10,689 nt of DNA. It comes from Ravibacter sp964559125. Its GTDB lineage: Bacteria > Bacteroidota > Bacteroidia > Cytophagales > Spirosomataceae. The position numbers and the translations under genes are program-made. Numbering within the stretch: the stretch's first letter is position 1; each line of letters begins with the position of its first letter. This document shows, in pieces, positions 1-8,611 of this stretch. A model generated the notes under the pieces. The model saw only the letters and a program-made list of their open reading frames with translations, had not been told where the DNA came from and did not search any database. The DNA lies in the NCBI GenBank assembly GCA_964559125.1, contig CAZLGW010000080.1:1-10689 (forward strand), given 5' to 3'.

Positions 1-881
1 GCCAGCCCGCCTGCCGTTATAAAGCGCCCGCCCGCTTCTTTGAGCAACCCGCATAGCTTGTCAAACTGCTCTATTGCATAAGGCCCGCAATTTTGGGTAA
101 TGAAAGCCAGCGGTTTGACACTGCATTCTCCGAAATCGATAAGCCCTTCCGGCATCGGGTAAAACTCCCAGGGGTGCAGGTAAAAGCAAACCACCGGCCG
201 GTGCCCATGCCTGGTTACATAATCGATAAAGCCCTTCGACTTTTCCATCAGCGCTTCGGCCGACTTCGTCCTGAACAGCGGCCATTGATCCCGGTCCCGC
301 CGGTAGGGGTCGTTGCTTTCCATCTCCAGGTCGCAGAAGTTGGGGATTTCCAGCACTTTGCTTTCGCCCGGCTTGGTCCAGTCTTCGTTTGACGGAAAGT
401 ACGGCACAAACGGCTCGGAATAAAAGTACAGCGGGAAGGAAGCATCCGAAATATAGCCAAGCTTCTCAAGTGTATTCACCACCTGGGTGCTCCCCCACAG
501 CCGCGGGCACCGGAAGCTGACCGGCGCTGTGCCGAGCACTTTTTCGATAATCTCCGTTGCTATCCTCAGCCTCCCCTCTACCTCTGAGGGCAGTATCGGC
601 CAGTTGTTGGGAAGCGGGAAGATAGGATCTCCCAGTGTTTCATGAAAAAGGCCGTGGCAGCCCGTTTCATGACCGAAGGAGGCCACCGTCCTGACCATAC
701 CGGCATTGTTTTCAGCTGCATGGCCGGTCCAGTAAAAGGTAGCTTCTATTCCGTGTTTTTGCAGGATATCCAGGATCGGCGGTGTACCGTGCTGCACCCC
801 TTCGTAAAAAGGGGTATAGGAGCCGATATCGGTCTCCATGTCAAAACCCAGCACGACATCAAAGGCAGTAGTGTCTTTCAT
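1..881 (-). CDS. Polysaccharide deacetylase family protein (NodB-like fold), C-terminus beyond the window
   Basis: Translating the minus strand from ATG at 881 gives an uninterrupted frame of 293 codons to the window edge; no stop is reached, so the 3' end is missing. The frame carries the NodB-homology signature: a metal/catalytic acid region GFDMETD (residues 12-18, Asp14), the zinc histidine pair in GHETGCH (His71 and His76), an RCPRLWG motif 3 (Arg124, Pro126) and a late HPWE (His236). This family removes acyl groups from N-acetylated sugars or hydrolyses related amides; the HPWE ending is seen in intracellular members as well as in exopolysaccharide-linked ones. There is no signal peptide, so a cytoplasmic location is inferred. 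The start lies 16 bases after the stop of the M24 gene, implying co-transcription. No strong ribosome site is visible; the upstream in-frame codons hold no better start. The substrate is unknown, and allantoinase-like amide hydrolysis is an alternative to sugar deacetylation. Confidence 0.9.
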   Translation of the reverse strand, partial: MKDTTAFDVVLGFDMETDIGSYTPFYEGVQHGTPPILDILQKHGIEATFYWTGHAAENNAGMVRTVASFGHETGCHGLFHETLGDPIFPLPNNWPILPSEVEGRLRIATEIIEKVLGTAPVSFRCPRLWGSTQVVNTLEKLGYISDASFPLYFYSEPFVPYFPSNEDWTKPGESKVLEIPNFCDLEMESNDPYRRDRDQWPLFRTKSAEALMEKSKGFIDYVTRHGHRPVVCFYLHPWEFYPMPEGLIDFGECSVKPLAFITQNCGPYAIEQFDKLCGLLKEAGGRFITAGGL

Positions 882-897
882 GTAGGTGGTCAGGGTT

Positions 898-2064
898 TCA
901 ACTGGTAAACAAGGCATCCATGGAAGGGCTTAAAGGGATAGGCCCGTCAGGCCCGATCTCGTAGCTGGTTTCGATCCTGACACCGTTATATTCCGGGTGG
1001 CCGAAGAAGCTGATATCGATACACACCATCATACCTTCGGTCAGTACATCATCGCTATGCGGCCCGAAGAAGGGGGATTCTGCCTCATGCAGCCCGATCG
1101 TGTGTACAAAAGGGCATACCAGGTAGGGGGCAAAGCCGTGCTCTGTAAAATAGGCCCGGGTAGGCGCATCGATCTCCCTTCCTGTTTTGCCGGGTATAAG
1201 TTGTGCCTTGGCCAGTTGGAAGGCTTTTTTCAAATGATCGATACAGACCTGCTGGGAGGCGGTATACTCCCCGCTGACCGGCAGCGTATCACCCACCACG
1301 CCGGCATAGCCTGATACTTTGGGAGAAATCCCGATCATGACCAGTTCTCCTGCCTGCAGCTCCTTGCTACTGGCAGTGGGCACTACCGCATTCGAGCGGG
1401 CGCCGCTACCGATGATCGCACTAAAGCCAAACCCGTTGGCCCCGCGGCTACGCGCCGCATATTCTCCTGCTGCGGCCACCTGTATTTCTGATACACCCGG
1501 CCTGACCACCTCTTTCATGGCCCGGTAGGCATGGTCGGCCAGCCGGAAGGCGCTGCGGATCTGTTCCCGCTCCCAGGGCGACTTCAGGAAGCGCAGGGAA
1601 ACGAACTCCTGGGTAATGTCCACCAGCTCCACTCCCGAAAACCCTTCTGCAATCTGGCGGTAGCAGCCCATCGGCATCCGGTCGGCGCCCACCAGGCCTA
1701 CCCGTTTCACACTGCCCAGGGTTTGGCCGAGCTCTTTGAAAAGGATCGAAAAATCGATGATCTCCGCGTTGGGATATTCCTCGTCGGGCACCATGAATAC
1801 CGGGAAGTTGCGGGTTGATTTAATGGCGCTGTCGAGTTTGGCAAAGGGCTCGCTCTCCGGCCCGCCCAGGATCAGCGGCTCTCCCTGGCGGGGCACCAGC
1901 ACGGCCCCGCTCTCAAACTGGGGGCACCAGCCGGTCAGGTACCAGCCGTTGCCGATGTTGAACTCATCGTAGTAGACCAGGCAAAGGTCAAGATTGTGGG
2001 TGGATAGGATTTCGCGAACGCGGTTGATGCGTGATTCGCTTTCGGTTTGGGGTAGGTAGGACAT
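898..2064 (-). CDS. M24 (aminopeptidase P/creatinase-fold) family protein, metal site degenerate
   Basis: This 388-residue protein has the two-domain layout of M24 proteins: an N-terminal creatinase-like domain (about residues 12-155) and a C-terminal pita-bread domain (about 165-375). Recognisable family blocks are LVMIGISPKVSGY (241-253), VHTIGLHEAESP (320-331), and GMMVCIDISFFG followed by GVRIET (344-366). Known M24 metallopeptidases use Asp, Asp, His, Glu, Glu as metal ligands. Here the aligned positions are Gly245, Val256, His321, Asp350 and Glu365, so both Asp ligands appear lost and one Glu is shortened to Asp. The usual upstream active-site His is also absent (VVPTAS, 227-232). It may be a metal-independent hydrolase in the manner of creatinase, or a pseudoenzyme. 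No signal peptide is present. The ATG at 2064 lies 39 bases after the oxidoreductase stop, and the next gene follows after 16 bases. Family assignment is firm; activity is not. Confidence 0.88.
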   Translation of the reverse strand: MSYLPQTESESRINRVREILSTHNLDLCLVYYDEFNIGNGWYLTGWCPQFESGAVLVPRQGEPLILGGPESEPFAKLDSAIKSTRNFPVFMVPDEEYPNAEIIDFSILFKELGQTLGSVKRVGLVGADRMPMGCYRQIAEGFSGVELVDITQEFVSLRFLKSPWEREQIRSAFRLADHAYRAMKEVVRPGVSEIQVAAAGEYAARSRGANGFGFSAIIGSGARSNAVVPTASSKELQAGELVMIGISPKVSGYAGVVGDTLPVSGEYTASQQVCIDHLKKAFQLAKAQLIPGKTGREIDAPTRAYFTEHGFAPYLVCPFVHTIGLHEAESPFFGPHSDDVLTEGMMVCIDISFFGHPEYNGVRIETSYEIGPDGPIPLSPSMDALFTS

Positions 2065-2103
2065 AACTGGAATATATTTACTGGTCTGATCTTCACATCT
2101 TTT

Positions 2104-4005
2104 TTAATCTTTCTCATAACATCTGACTTCAAAAATCCGCGCATACTGATCTCCATGAGTTTTCAGAATGGTTATTTTAATGGAAGTAATTTCCATCGGC
2201 CCGAACGAATGTACGACTTTCCGATAATAGTTACCTGAATACATTTCAGTGTGTACCGGGACGTTGCCGTTAAGGAATTCAAGTTTATAGTCAGAGACTG
2301 TTTCAGGCTGGCATCCCCTTATTTGGTCTTCCAATACTAATTTTTCTCCCGATATCCTCAAAAATCGGTTTAGCCCGGTGTCAAAAGTTAATTCCAGTAC
2401 CTTTATCCTGACAGGAGCAGGCCAGGCAAGAATCAGGGAAGGATCGCCCCTCTTCATATCCGCTTTCCAGAAATGAGGTTTCCCATCCGGCAACTGACGG
2501 TTAATACCATCTGTAACACATACGGCAGGCCCGTCGGTTTCTTCCCATGAAGCGCTCACTTTCGCTTTTCTTACCAGGTCTTTCTGATCCTCATTGCTAA
2601 CGTTTAGCAGCGCCTGATCCCGGCGAAGCAGCAATTGCTGCAAGGCTTTCATATGTGCAGAAGCCTGCACTATTTGTCTGCCATTCAGCTTATTTTGCTT
2701 TGCATAGCTCATTGCCACTCCTATTGCCTGTCCCAGTACCGAACAGGTAGCCATCACGCGGGTAGACGAAAGGGCGGCGTGCGATACACTGATGTCGCGT
2801 CCGGCCATCCACAGGTTACTGACACTTTTGCTGTATAAACAGCGCAACGGTATGGAGTAAGGCGCTTTAAGATGGATCGAGCGATTGGGTTTTATCGTAA
2901 GGTCATCCATCCCGGCGGTAGGATGATCGTCCAGGGGCCATCCTCCGTAACCGACGCGATCCGGGAAATCCTTCGAAACCTGTACATCATGTTGGGTCAT
3001 CACGAAATCGCCGGTAATACGCCTGCTTTCCCTTTTTCCCTGGATCATCCCTACCCAGGTCAGCGCCCAGTTTTCAGATTCAGGATGATTCCCCGAATTT
3101 TTTATGTAGTCCCATACGCCAAACAATACCGCAAGCAGTTCGTGTCTGAGCTGCTGACCATCATTGATTACATCATATTCTCCGGCAAGCTCGAGCCACC
3201 AATACCCATATTCAAGGGAATAGATCTTGCGATGCCTGAAATCTTCAAACTCGTATTTCCTGCTCCATTTCGGAGGTACAAACGGCATCGGCTTATCATA
3301 TTCCGACGCCATAAAAAGAAGACTGTTTCCCATTCCGCCGTCATCCGGCACGTCAGGCCCGAACGACTCATTCCATTCACTTCTGGCCTCCCGCCCCCTC
3401 ATATACTCCGCTCCTGCCAATGCCCCCAGCGTACCGTCTCCGGTGCAGTCAGCAAAGTGAGCAGCAGAAATCTCATATATCTCCTCGGTCGGCGAACAGA
3501 ATGCGGTGACCGAGGAGATCCTGTCATCTTTTTTAACCACATCAAACAATGCGGTATCCAGCAACAGGGTAATATTGGACTCGCTAATGACCTTATTGTA
3601 GAGAATAAAGTCAAACATCGGGTATGCATTATTGAGGTTATGGACCGCATCGTCGAGCATAATCTCTTCCAGGATTCCTGTCTCCCGCCACCCGGCCTTG
3701 AGCTGGCTGGCCCCTGAAATATGCATACGTATCTCGCTGCTTGCATTACCGCCCAGCCGGGAACGATTCTGAACCAGAACTACTTTTTCGCCACTTCTTG
3801 CTGCTGCAACAGCCGCACATATCCCTGCCATCCCTCCTCCCACAACGACAATATCCGTTTCAATCCGACGTTTTTTGAAGACATCCCCACCCGTTTTAAT
3901 CTGCTTTTCTTTTTGAATGTCGAGATTTTCAAACGGGTCCATCAAAAAGCTCCCTGAGGATAATCCTACTGCTTTCAGAAAAGCTCTTCTGTTTTCGTTT
4001 ATCAT
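2104..4005 (-). CDS. FAD-dependent oxidoreductase with Tat-type signal (FAD_oxidored family)
   Basis: Starting at ATG 4005 the protein has 633 residues. The frame opens 4 codons earlier with TTG at 4017, but the ATG is the likelier start and puts a twin-arginine motif NRRAFLK right at the N-terminus (residues 5-11), followed by a short hydrophobic stretch. Export of a folded, FAD-loaded enzyme is inferred. The dinucleotide-binding Rossmann loop is VVVGGGMAG (53-61), with RLGGNAS (about 84-90) after the second strand. ADCTGDG (185-191) and WMAGRDIS (399-406) are further FAD-contacting blocks typical of the family, and GKRESRRITGD (323-333) is also conserved there. The last 100 residues or so look like a beta-rich ancillary domain, possibly carbohydrate-binding, but I cannot name it. 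The gene lies between the ceramidase-like gene (65 bases upstream) and the M24 gene (39 bases downstream). The reaction and substrate are unknown; homologs are common near SusC/SusD pairs. Confidence 0.88.
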   Translation of the reverse strand: MINENRRAFLKAVGLSSGSFLMDPFENLDIQKEKQIKTGGDVFKKRRIETDIVVVGGGMAGICAAVAAARSGEKVVLVQNRSRLGGNASSEIRMHISGASQLKAGWRETGILEEIMLDDAVHNLNNAYPMFDFILYNKVISESNITLLLDTALFDVVKKDDRISSVTAFCSPTEEIYEISAAHFADCTGDGTLGALAGAEYMRGREARSEWNESFGPDVPDDGGMGNSLLFMASEYDKPMPFVPPKWSRKYEFEDFRHRKIYSLEYGYWWLELAGEYDVINDGQQLRHELLAVLFGVWDYIKNSGNHPESENWALTWVGMIQGKRESRRITGDFVMTQHDVQVSKDFPDRVGYGGWPLDDHPTAGMDDLTIKPNRSIHLKAPYSIPLRCLYSKSVSNLWMAGRDISVSHAALSSTRVMATCSVLGQAIGVAMSYAKQNKLNGRQIVQASAHMKALQQLLLRRDQALLNVSNEDQKDLVRKAKVSASWEETDGPAVCVTDGINRQLPDGKPHFWKADMKRGDPSLILAWPAPVRIKVLELTFDTGLNRFLRISGEKLVLEDQIRGCQPETVSDYKLEFLNGNVPVHTEMYSGNYYRKVVHSFGPMEITSIKITILKTHGDQYARIFEVRCYEKD

Positions 4006-4038
4006 TGTCGTTCTCAACGAGAGGTTTGTTTTGGAAAA

Positions 4039-4062
4039 ATTGCCAAAGCCTGTCCCCGTTAC
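4039..4062. repeat. 24-bp near-identical repeat, intergenic copy
   Basis: These 24 bases, between the ceramidase-like stop and the oxidoreductase start, match 5760-5783 inside the PhoD-like gene at 23 of 24 positions and in the same orientation. The only difference is a at 4047 against t at 5768. Similarity stops sharply on both sides. On the minus strand the copy can be read as NGDRLWQ, matching NGDRHWQ of the phosphatase, but a stop codon lies two codons upstream in that frame, so it is not part of a gene here. It may be a gene remnant or a gene-conversion patch. I see no other function in the 65-base gap. Confidence 0.7.
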
Positions 4063-4070
4063 CCTTTCAG

Positions 4071-5441
4071 CTATTTTTTATAAGTTATACCGGTTCTTTC
4101 CGACAAACGGATTACTTCCTCTATTATCCTGGATTCAATATCTGACCTCCATGGCGAGGTGAAAACATAGGAACGTTCACCTTCATATCCTCCTTCCTCC
4201 AGTACCCGCTCCGAGGGTATATACCCTATCACGTCGTTGGAATATCCCATTACAAAGATATGCTGTTCGAAAATTCTTTTCAGACGGATTGCATAGTCGA
4301 CCACTATCTCGCCGCCCAGGGCAACCACCGGGTGCCCGCCTACATTCCAGACCTGTACGGGATAACGATACGAACCCGGCAGCGCTCCCTCCTTCTCCAA
4401 TTGTTCGAGCAACGAATTCGCAAAGTTCTTTATCCAGTCAGAGTGGCCGGACTCAGCAGATATTATCTTGACCAGCTCTTCCTTCGAAGGTGTACCTTTG
4501 GCAGGTTTCAGTTCGATTTCCGAATAGGCAAAAGACAGGCCCGGAGATAGCGGCTTCATGGCATTATCTTCCAGTACCTGCCTTACAGACGCCGCCAGTG
4601 TCCGGCCGTATTGCCTGGCCAGCGGCACCGACCTGCGCGGCAGCGGGTTCTGATCACCGCCAGCACCCTGGAAAAACAGGAAGTTCGTACCGGGAAAGCT
4701 GCTTTCCAATTCATACTGGGCAAAACCGGCGTAATCTCCCGACCATTCGTAGCCTGCCAATACAGTGGGATGACAGGCATAGCCGAACACAACCGCCAGC
4801 AGCTTCCCATCGGGTCCGGTAGCTTTCAGTACCGGTACCGCATGATCGGAAGGCCCCTGGAGGTATTTGACGCGCCCCTGATTGATTTCGGCTTCGGAAT
4901 TAGTCCGGCGGTTTACTGCAAAACGCGCCACGCCATTACCGGCGTGGATCGTAGCAGGTTTCATATTACCCAGCGCCTGGCCGACAAGAGATACGATCTG
5001 ACCGGTAAACTTCCGGGCGTAGGCGGCGATTTTCTTCATTTCTTCCGGGCCGGCCTGAAATCGGACTTTTTCAGGATAGATTTCCGGTCCGCTGTGCGTG
5101 TGCGAAACATTCAGGATCACCTGGGCTTCAGACAACCCGTACAGGTCGTGCAATTGTCTCTTGATATCGTCGGTCAGCGGCTTGTAGAGACGGATAAGTT
5201 CGGCTGTTATCAGGACAGCCCGGTTGCCGGCACCGTCATCCAGGACAATGGCCTTGGCCCACAGGTCATGCAGCTTCCCCTCCGAAGGCCGGTCCCTTGC
5301 GGCATACCCCCCAAGCCACATGGACTCAGTAGGGGTAATTACTGTCTTTGCGTTCCCTACTTTCCATTGCGCATGGGAGTTACCGGCGAACGACAGAAAA
5401 AGAATCGCGACGATCGCAAAAGGATAATGTTTGTATGTCAT
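4071..5441 (-). CDS. Secreted neutral/alkaline ceramidase-like amidase (N-terminal catalytic domain only)
   Basis: This 456-residue protein starts with a Sec signal peptide; cleavage after NSHA (about residue 24) is likely, giving a periplasmic or secreted enzyme. The mature part begins WKVGNAKTVITP and continues GGYAARD, the pattern of the neutral/alkaline non-lysosomal ceramidase N-terminal domain. Zinc-site motifs of the family are visible: SHTHSGPE (113-120, His114/His116), YACHPT (221-226, His224), GGE (376-378, Glu378) and NDVIGYIP (402-409, Tyr407). QGAGGDQNP (258-266) covers the expected catalytic-loop region. Known ceramidases hydrolyse the amide of ceramide to sphingosine and fatty acid. 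This protein is shorter than full enzymes (about 650-750 residues) and lacks the C-terminal Ig-like domain, as many bacterial homologs do, so ceramide as substrate is only a possibility. The phosphatase gene ends 85 bases upstream; the oxidoreductase follows. Confidence 0.88.
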   Translation of the reverse strand: MTYKHYPFAIVAILFLSFAGNSHAQWKVGNAKTVITPTESMWLGGYAARDRPSEGKLHDLWAKAIVLDDGAGNRAVLITAELIRLYKPLTDDIKRQLHDLYGLSEAQVILNVSHTHSGPEIYPEKVRFQAGPEEMKKIAAYARKFTGQIVSLVGQALGNMKPATIHAGNGVARFAVNRRTNSEAEINQGRVKYLQGPSDHAVPVLKATGPDGKLLAVVFGYACHPTVLAGYEWSGDYAGFAQYELESSFPGTNFLFFQGAGGDQNPLPRRSVPLARQYGRTLAASVRQVLEDNAMKPLSPGLSFAYSEIELKPAKGTPSKEELVKIISAESGHSDWIKNFANSLLEQLEKEGALPGSYRYPVQVWNVGGHPVVALGGEIVVDYAIRLKRIFEQHIFVMGYSNDVIGYIPSERVLEEGGYEGERSYVFTSPWRSDIESRIIEEVIRLSERTGITYKK

Positions 5442-5526
5442 ACTTTTGGGTCAGTATTCTGGTTGATCCGGCTGATAAAAGTGCCTTTTCTCCCAAGTAG
5501 AATGCAACTTAAAGTTCGAAGTTTTT

Positions 5527-7026
5527 TCAGGCCACCTCAAAAACTTTTTTGTAAAGGACCTTCCCATCCACATTACAGATACACAGATTTAACTTTGCAA
5601 GTCCGTTCTCACGAATTACTCTTCCATGAAGAAAGCCTCCCATAAGCCTGAAAAATTCATGATCAGGATGCTTTCCACCTGTCCAACCAAAACTGGCGTG
5701 GTCTGTTCCGGCACCGCAACAAAACTCCCATAAGTTTTCTGCCTTCCAATGGGTAACATATTGCCAATGCCTGTCCCCGTTACACAGATACAGACTCTTT
5801 TGCTTACTAAAGAAGCTTCTCAATAAATCCCCTTCATATTTGAAGCCCTTATTAGCATGATTATCGGTTTTTGCCGAATGATCCGGACCGAGAATAGGCG
5901 TTGGGCTAATGATCAGTTTGAATGTCGCACGTGATTTCTCAATTGTTTCAAACAGCCATGCCCGCTGCTCCTTGCCAAGCACGGTCTTCTCAGGGCCATC
6001 TTCCATTTCGTTGTGAGAGCGATAATTCCTTCCTTCCAATAACCATATTTGAAGATCCTTCCCCCAACACACCGTTTTATAGGTTTTATCAGCTGTCGGA
6101 AATTGTTCTTTATCAAAAATTTCCAACCCTCGTTCGAAAGAAACCAATCCGTACCTATCTCCCGGAGAGCAATCATTGCACAGTGTGTCATGATCATCTT
6201 TCATAAAGTAGCTCGTTACCTGCCTGAAAAAATTTCTCTGAAGCGGTAGCGCGAACAACCGGTTCCACTTGAATCTCATCAGGTCTTCTGTCAATGCCCA
6301 GGGATATACGGCATCGTAGTACTCAACATCGCCCGTATGGACATAAAAGTCCGGCTTTTTTAATAGCATGGATCGATATATCTCATGTCCCCCTTCACGG
6401 TTATCCCTTCTGTGATGCCCGTGACAGGTTACGATACAAAAACTGATGTCTTTGGGAAGTATCTCTTCAGGCGGGGTTTGAAATTCACCGTTTATTTCGT
6501 GCGAAACTTTCGAATCTCCCGTTTTACGGGCTTTGATGGCAACGTTGTAGCGTGTCCCGGCCTTCAGGTTGGTAAGCTTCCATTGCTTTGTATAATCCTT
6601 GTTTTTATCTACAGGTTCCCACCCGGTTTCTTTCGATAGCAGGGGAAATCCTGCCGGGTACCAGATCAATTTTACATCCCCTTCACTCCCGGGACACGCC
6701 CCGTCCATTTCCTCCAGCTTAGCTCCTTCCGGCATTTGTAAATCATGGATACTGGCCTCGGAAACTGGACCTATTTTGAGGAACTCTCTAACCGAAACAA
6801 GGTCAGGGCTTAGAAAGGGCGTTCCGTCACGATTTAAACCGGGTATTTTAGTCAACCTGGTCCATATTACAATACTTTCCTGATCGGCCCATCCGTTCCT
6901 CATACCATTTCCTAAAAAAGGACCGGAATCCGGGGTCGGTGAAAAACTTTCCCCCGTAGGAATGAACGTGCTGAATGAAGCCATCCCCACGGTTGAGATA
7001 AATTTTTTCCTACCTATTTTTTTCAT
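5527..7026 (-). CDS. PhoD-like metallophosphatase (alkaline phosphatase D family)
   Basis: This 499-residue protein has the PhoD-like layout: an N-terminal export signal with RKKFISTVGMASF (6-18, a Tat-like RK variant), a beta-sandwich domain with WADQESIVIWTRL (46-58) and a fibronectin-like segment ending near EFQTPPEE (181-188), then a metallophosphatase core. Core motifs are DFYVHTGDVEYYD (226-238), MKDDHD (275-280), EGRNYRS (331-337), LGKEQRAWL (350-358) and NGDRHW (416-421), which supply the dinuclear-metal Asp, His and Arg ligands of the fold. Family members are periplasmic phosphodiesterases or phosphomonoesterases. EGRNYR replaces the common DxRxYR, so Glu331 stands where Asp is usual. 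The ATG lies 65 bases after the susD stop in the same direction, and the ceramidase-like gene follows 85 bases downstream. A phosphorylated lipid or sugar substrate is plausible but unproven. Confidence 0.88.
   Translation of the reverse strand: MKKIGRKKFISTVGMASFSTFIPTGESFSPTPDSGPFLGNGMRNGWADQESIVIWTRLTKIPGLNRDGTPFLSPDLVSVREFLKIGPVSEASIHDLQMPEGAKLEEMDGACPGSEGDVKLIWYPAGFPLLSKETGWEPVDKNKDYTKQWKLTNLKAGTRYNVAIKARKTGDSKVSHEINGEFQTPPEEILPKDISFCIVTCHGHHRRDNREGGHEIYRSMLLKKPDFYVHTGDVEYYDAVYPWALTEDLMRFKWNRLFALPLQRNFFRQVTSYFMKDDHDTLCNDCSPGDRYGLVSFERGLEIFDKEQFPTADKTYKTVCWGKDLQIWLLEGRNYRSHNEMEDGPEKTVLGKEQRAWLFETIEKSRATFKLIISPTPILGPDHSAKTDNHANKGFKYEGDLLRSFFSKQKSLYLCNGDRHWQYVTHWKAENLWEFCCGAGTDHASFGWTGGKHPDHEFFRLMGGFLHGRVIRENGLAKLNLCICNVDGKVLYKKVFEVA
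5760..5783. repeat. 24-bp near-identical repeat, copy inside the PhoD-like gene
   Basis: This is the partner of 4039-4062, matching 23 of 24 bases. Here the sequence encodes the NGDRHWQ metal-binding motif of the phosphatase on the minus strand, so this is the functional copy and the probable source. Confidence 0.7.
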
Positions 7027-7091
7027 TCAAATAAAATTTTCTTGTGGATAGTTACCTGATACGACATCTCTCTACTCATGGAAATTTCATT

Positions 7092-8611
7092 TTAATCAAT
7101 ACTTTCCAATACCGGTTCATTCCTTTCCGCACCTACATAACCGATATTCTGGTTAATACGTCCGAGCGTATTGGCATTGATCAGCTTGTCGTCAATCGGC
7201 CACTGGAAATGATACGGTTCAATATGAAACTCTCTCCAGTAGTTTTCCCTGGTATAAATCTCATTCAAGCCTTTAACCCGATCATAAAACCAGTTTTTAC
7301 CGGCAATGGTGGAAAGGCTGTATCCGTTGATCCCAAGCTTTGCCATGATATATGAGACCCTGTTCAACTCGTTCTGGCGGGGTTCTTCCAGCGACAATTC
7401 CCGGGTTCTCTCATCAAAAATGAAGTCTATAGTAATATCTCCCATCGAAATCAGTGGAGCATTTGCACGTGCCCTGACGACGTTGATATCGTTAGCTGCT
7501 GCGCTCAGATCACCTTTCCAGTAATACGCTTCAGCACGCAAGAGGTAGGTTTCAGCCAACCGGAAAATGTACCAGTCACCATTACTCCCGAAAGGAATTC
7601 CCGGCTGGTCAGGATGATTGGGTACGAATATCTTGTAGTGCGGAGTCGGGTAAAACCGTACCGGGAATGCTCTTGGGTCTATCGAAAAGTTTTGGGGATC
7701 TACAAGCTCACCATATTGAACTGATGCAGGATTGTTATAAAAATATTCGTTCCTATCTACCCAATTGATATTAGCCCTTCGCAGATCAGGAGTTGTCTCC
7801 CATGTATAATTCCCCACCGTCCAGATGTCGTAGGCGTGGTAGTCGCTCAGAATGCAGTCAGGGTTTCCTCGCCCCAGCGTGTCATACATCGGGCCCGAAT
7901 CGATAAACCCGATTCCACCAGCTTTGTCCCGGTTGTTGTTTCCATTAAAAAAGTTGGGATTATAAACGCGCATTGTATACAGCCCCTCGGTCCTTGCGGT
8001 CAATGGAGCTTCGAATCGGTCTACAAATGCGAGTATCGTTTCCGTATTGACAGGCAGGTTTTTATTCGCCGGGCGATGAAGATCCCAAATTACATTTCTA
8101 ACCGGATTACCGGCATCCTGCCCAAACCGCTGGGCCATCAGCGCATAGGGTCCATTAATAACGGCGCTTGCTGCTGCTATGGCCTTATCCCATTCCAGGT
8201 TGGCCAGACAAATTTTGGACAACAGATGGTTTCCGGCTCCCTTCGAAGGTCGGCCCGGTTCAGCCTTAACAGGCATCCATTCAACAGCCCATTCCATATC
8301 TCTTTGAAGCTTTGCGAGGATTGCCCACCTGCTATGCGATTTATAATCCAGCTTTGCACTTTTTACTTCTTCGTTCAGAAAGGGCAGATCGCCATAGCAG
8401 CCAACCAGGCGGTAATACCAATAGGACCGGTGCCACAGTGCTTCGGCAAGTACCTGATTCCTGGCAGCTTCATCTTTCCATACAATATTGTCAATCCTGC
8501 TGATGACCGTATTGGCGTTCTTCACCACCACGAAAATGTCATTGATCTGGCTGACAAAACGCTGATTTGTCTCAGAAGTGGGAGTCAGCAAACGCCAGTC
8601 AGAATGAAATA
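7092..8611 (-). pseudogene. susD-type nutrient-binding lipoprotein, 3' fragment, cut by an IS3-family element
   Basis: From the insertion junction the minus-strand frame reads FHSDWR and then 499 more residues to TAA at 7092. It holds most of the RagB/SusD fold: NANTVISRID, WHRSYWYYRLVGCYGDLPFL, the late helical block AETYLLRAEAYYWKGDLSAA, and ERTRELSLEEPRQNELNRV near the end, all standard SusD landmarks. No frameshift or internal stop is present. The TTG at 8591 could serve as a start but lacks an obvious ribosome site, and any product would have no signal peptide, so the fragment is probably non-functional. Joined to 9830-10087 it would give a lipoprotein of about 591 residues, normal for the family. 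SusD proteins cap the SusC channel at the cell surface and bind the ligand. Confidence 0.9.
8610..8611. repeat. Possible TA target-site duplication, left copy
   Basis: TA sits directly outside the CTCCC terminus and is matched by TA at 9830-9831 outside GGGAG. Removing the element and one TA restores the susD frame exactly. Two bases is shorter than the 3-5 usual for the IS3 family, so the boundary is tentative. Confidence 0.4.

Noticed and set aside
2872..3717. A long plus-strand open frame (281 codons) inside the oxidoreductase gene
   Set aside because: It is antisense to a gene with clear FAD motifs, its translation shows no recognisable domain, and it is best explained as a mirror of codon bias.
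4006..4017. TTG at 4017 as the oxidoreductase start
   Set aside because: ATG at 4005 is closer to the twin-arginine motif and is preceded by a GAGAA stretch at a reasonable distance.
5442..5526. Short inverted repeats (AAAAG/CTTTT and AACTT/AAGTT) as a terminator between the phosphatase and ceramidase-like genes
   Set aside because: The stems are only 5 bp, AT-rich and lack a proper U-run in the transcribed direction; such repeats are expected by chance.
4611..5645. A long plus-strand open frame (344 codons) across the ceramidase-like gene
   Set aside because: It is antisense to strong family motifs on the minus strand and crosses the gap into the phosphatase gene; the translation shows no domain pattern.
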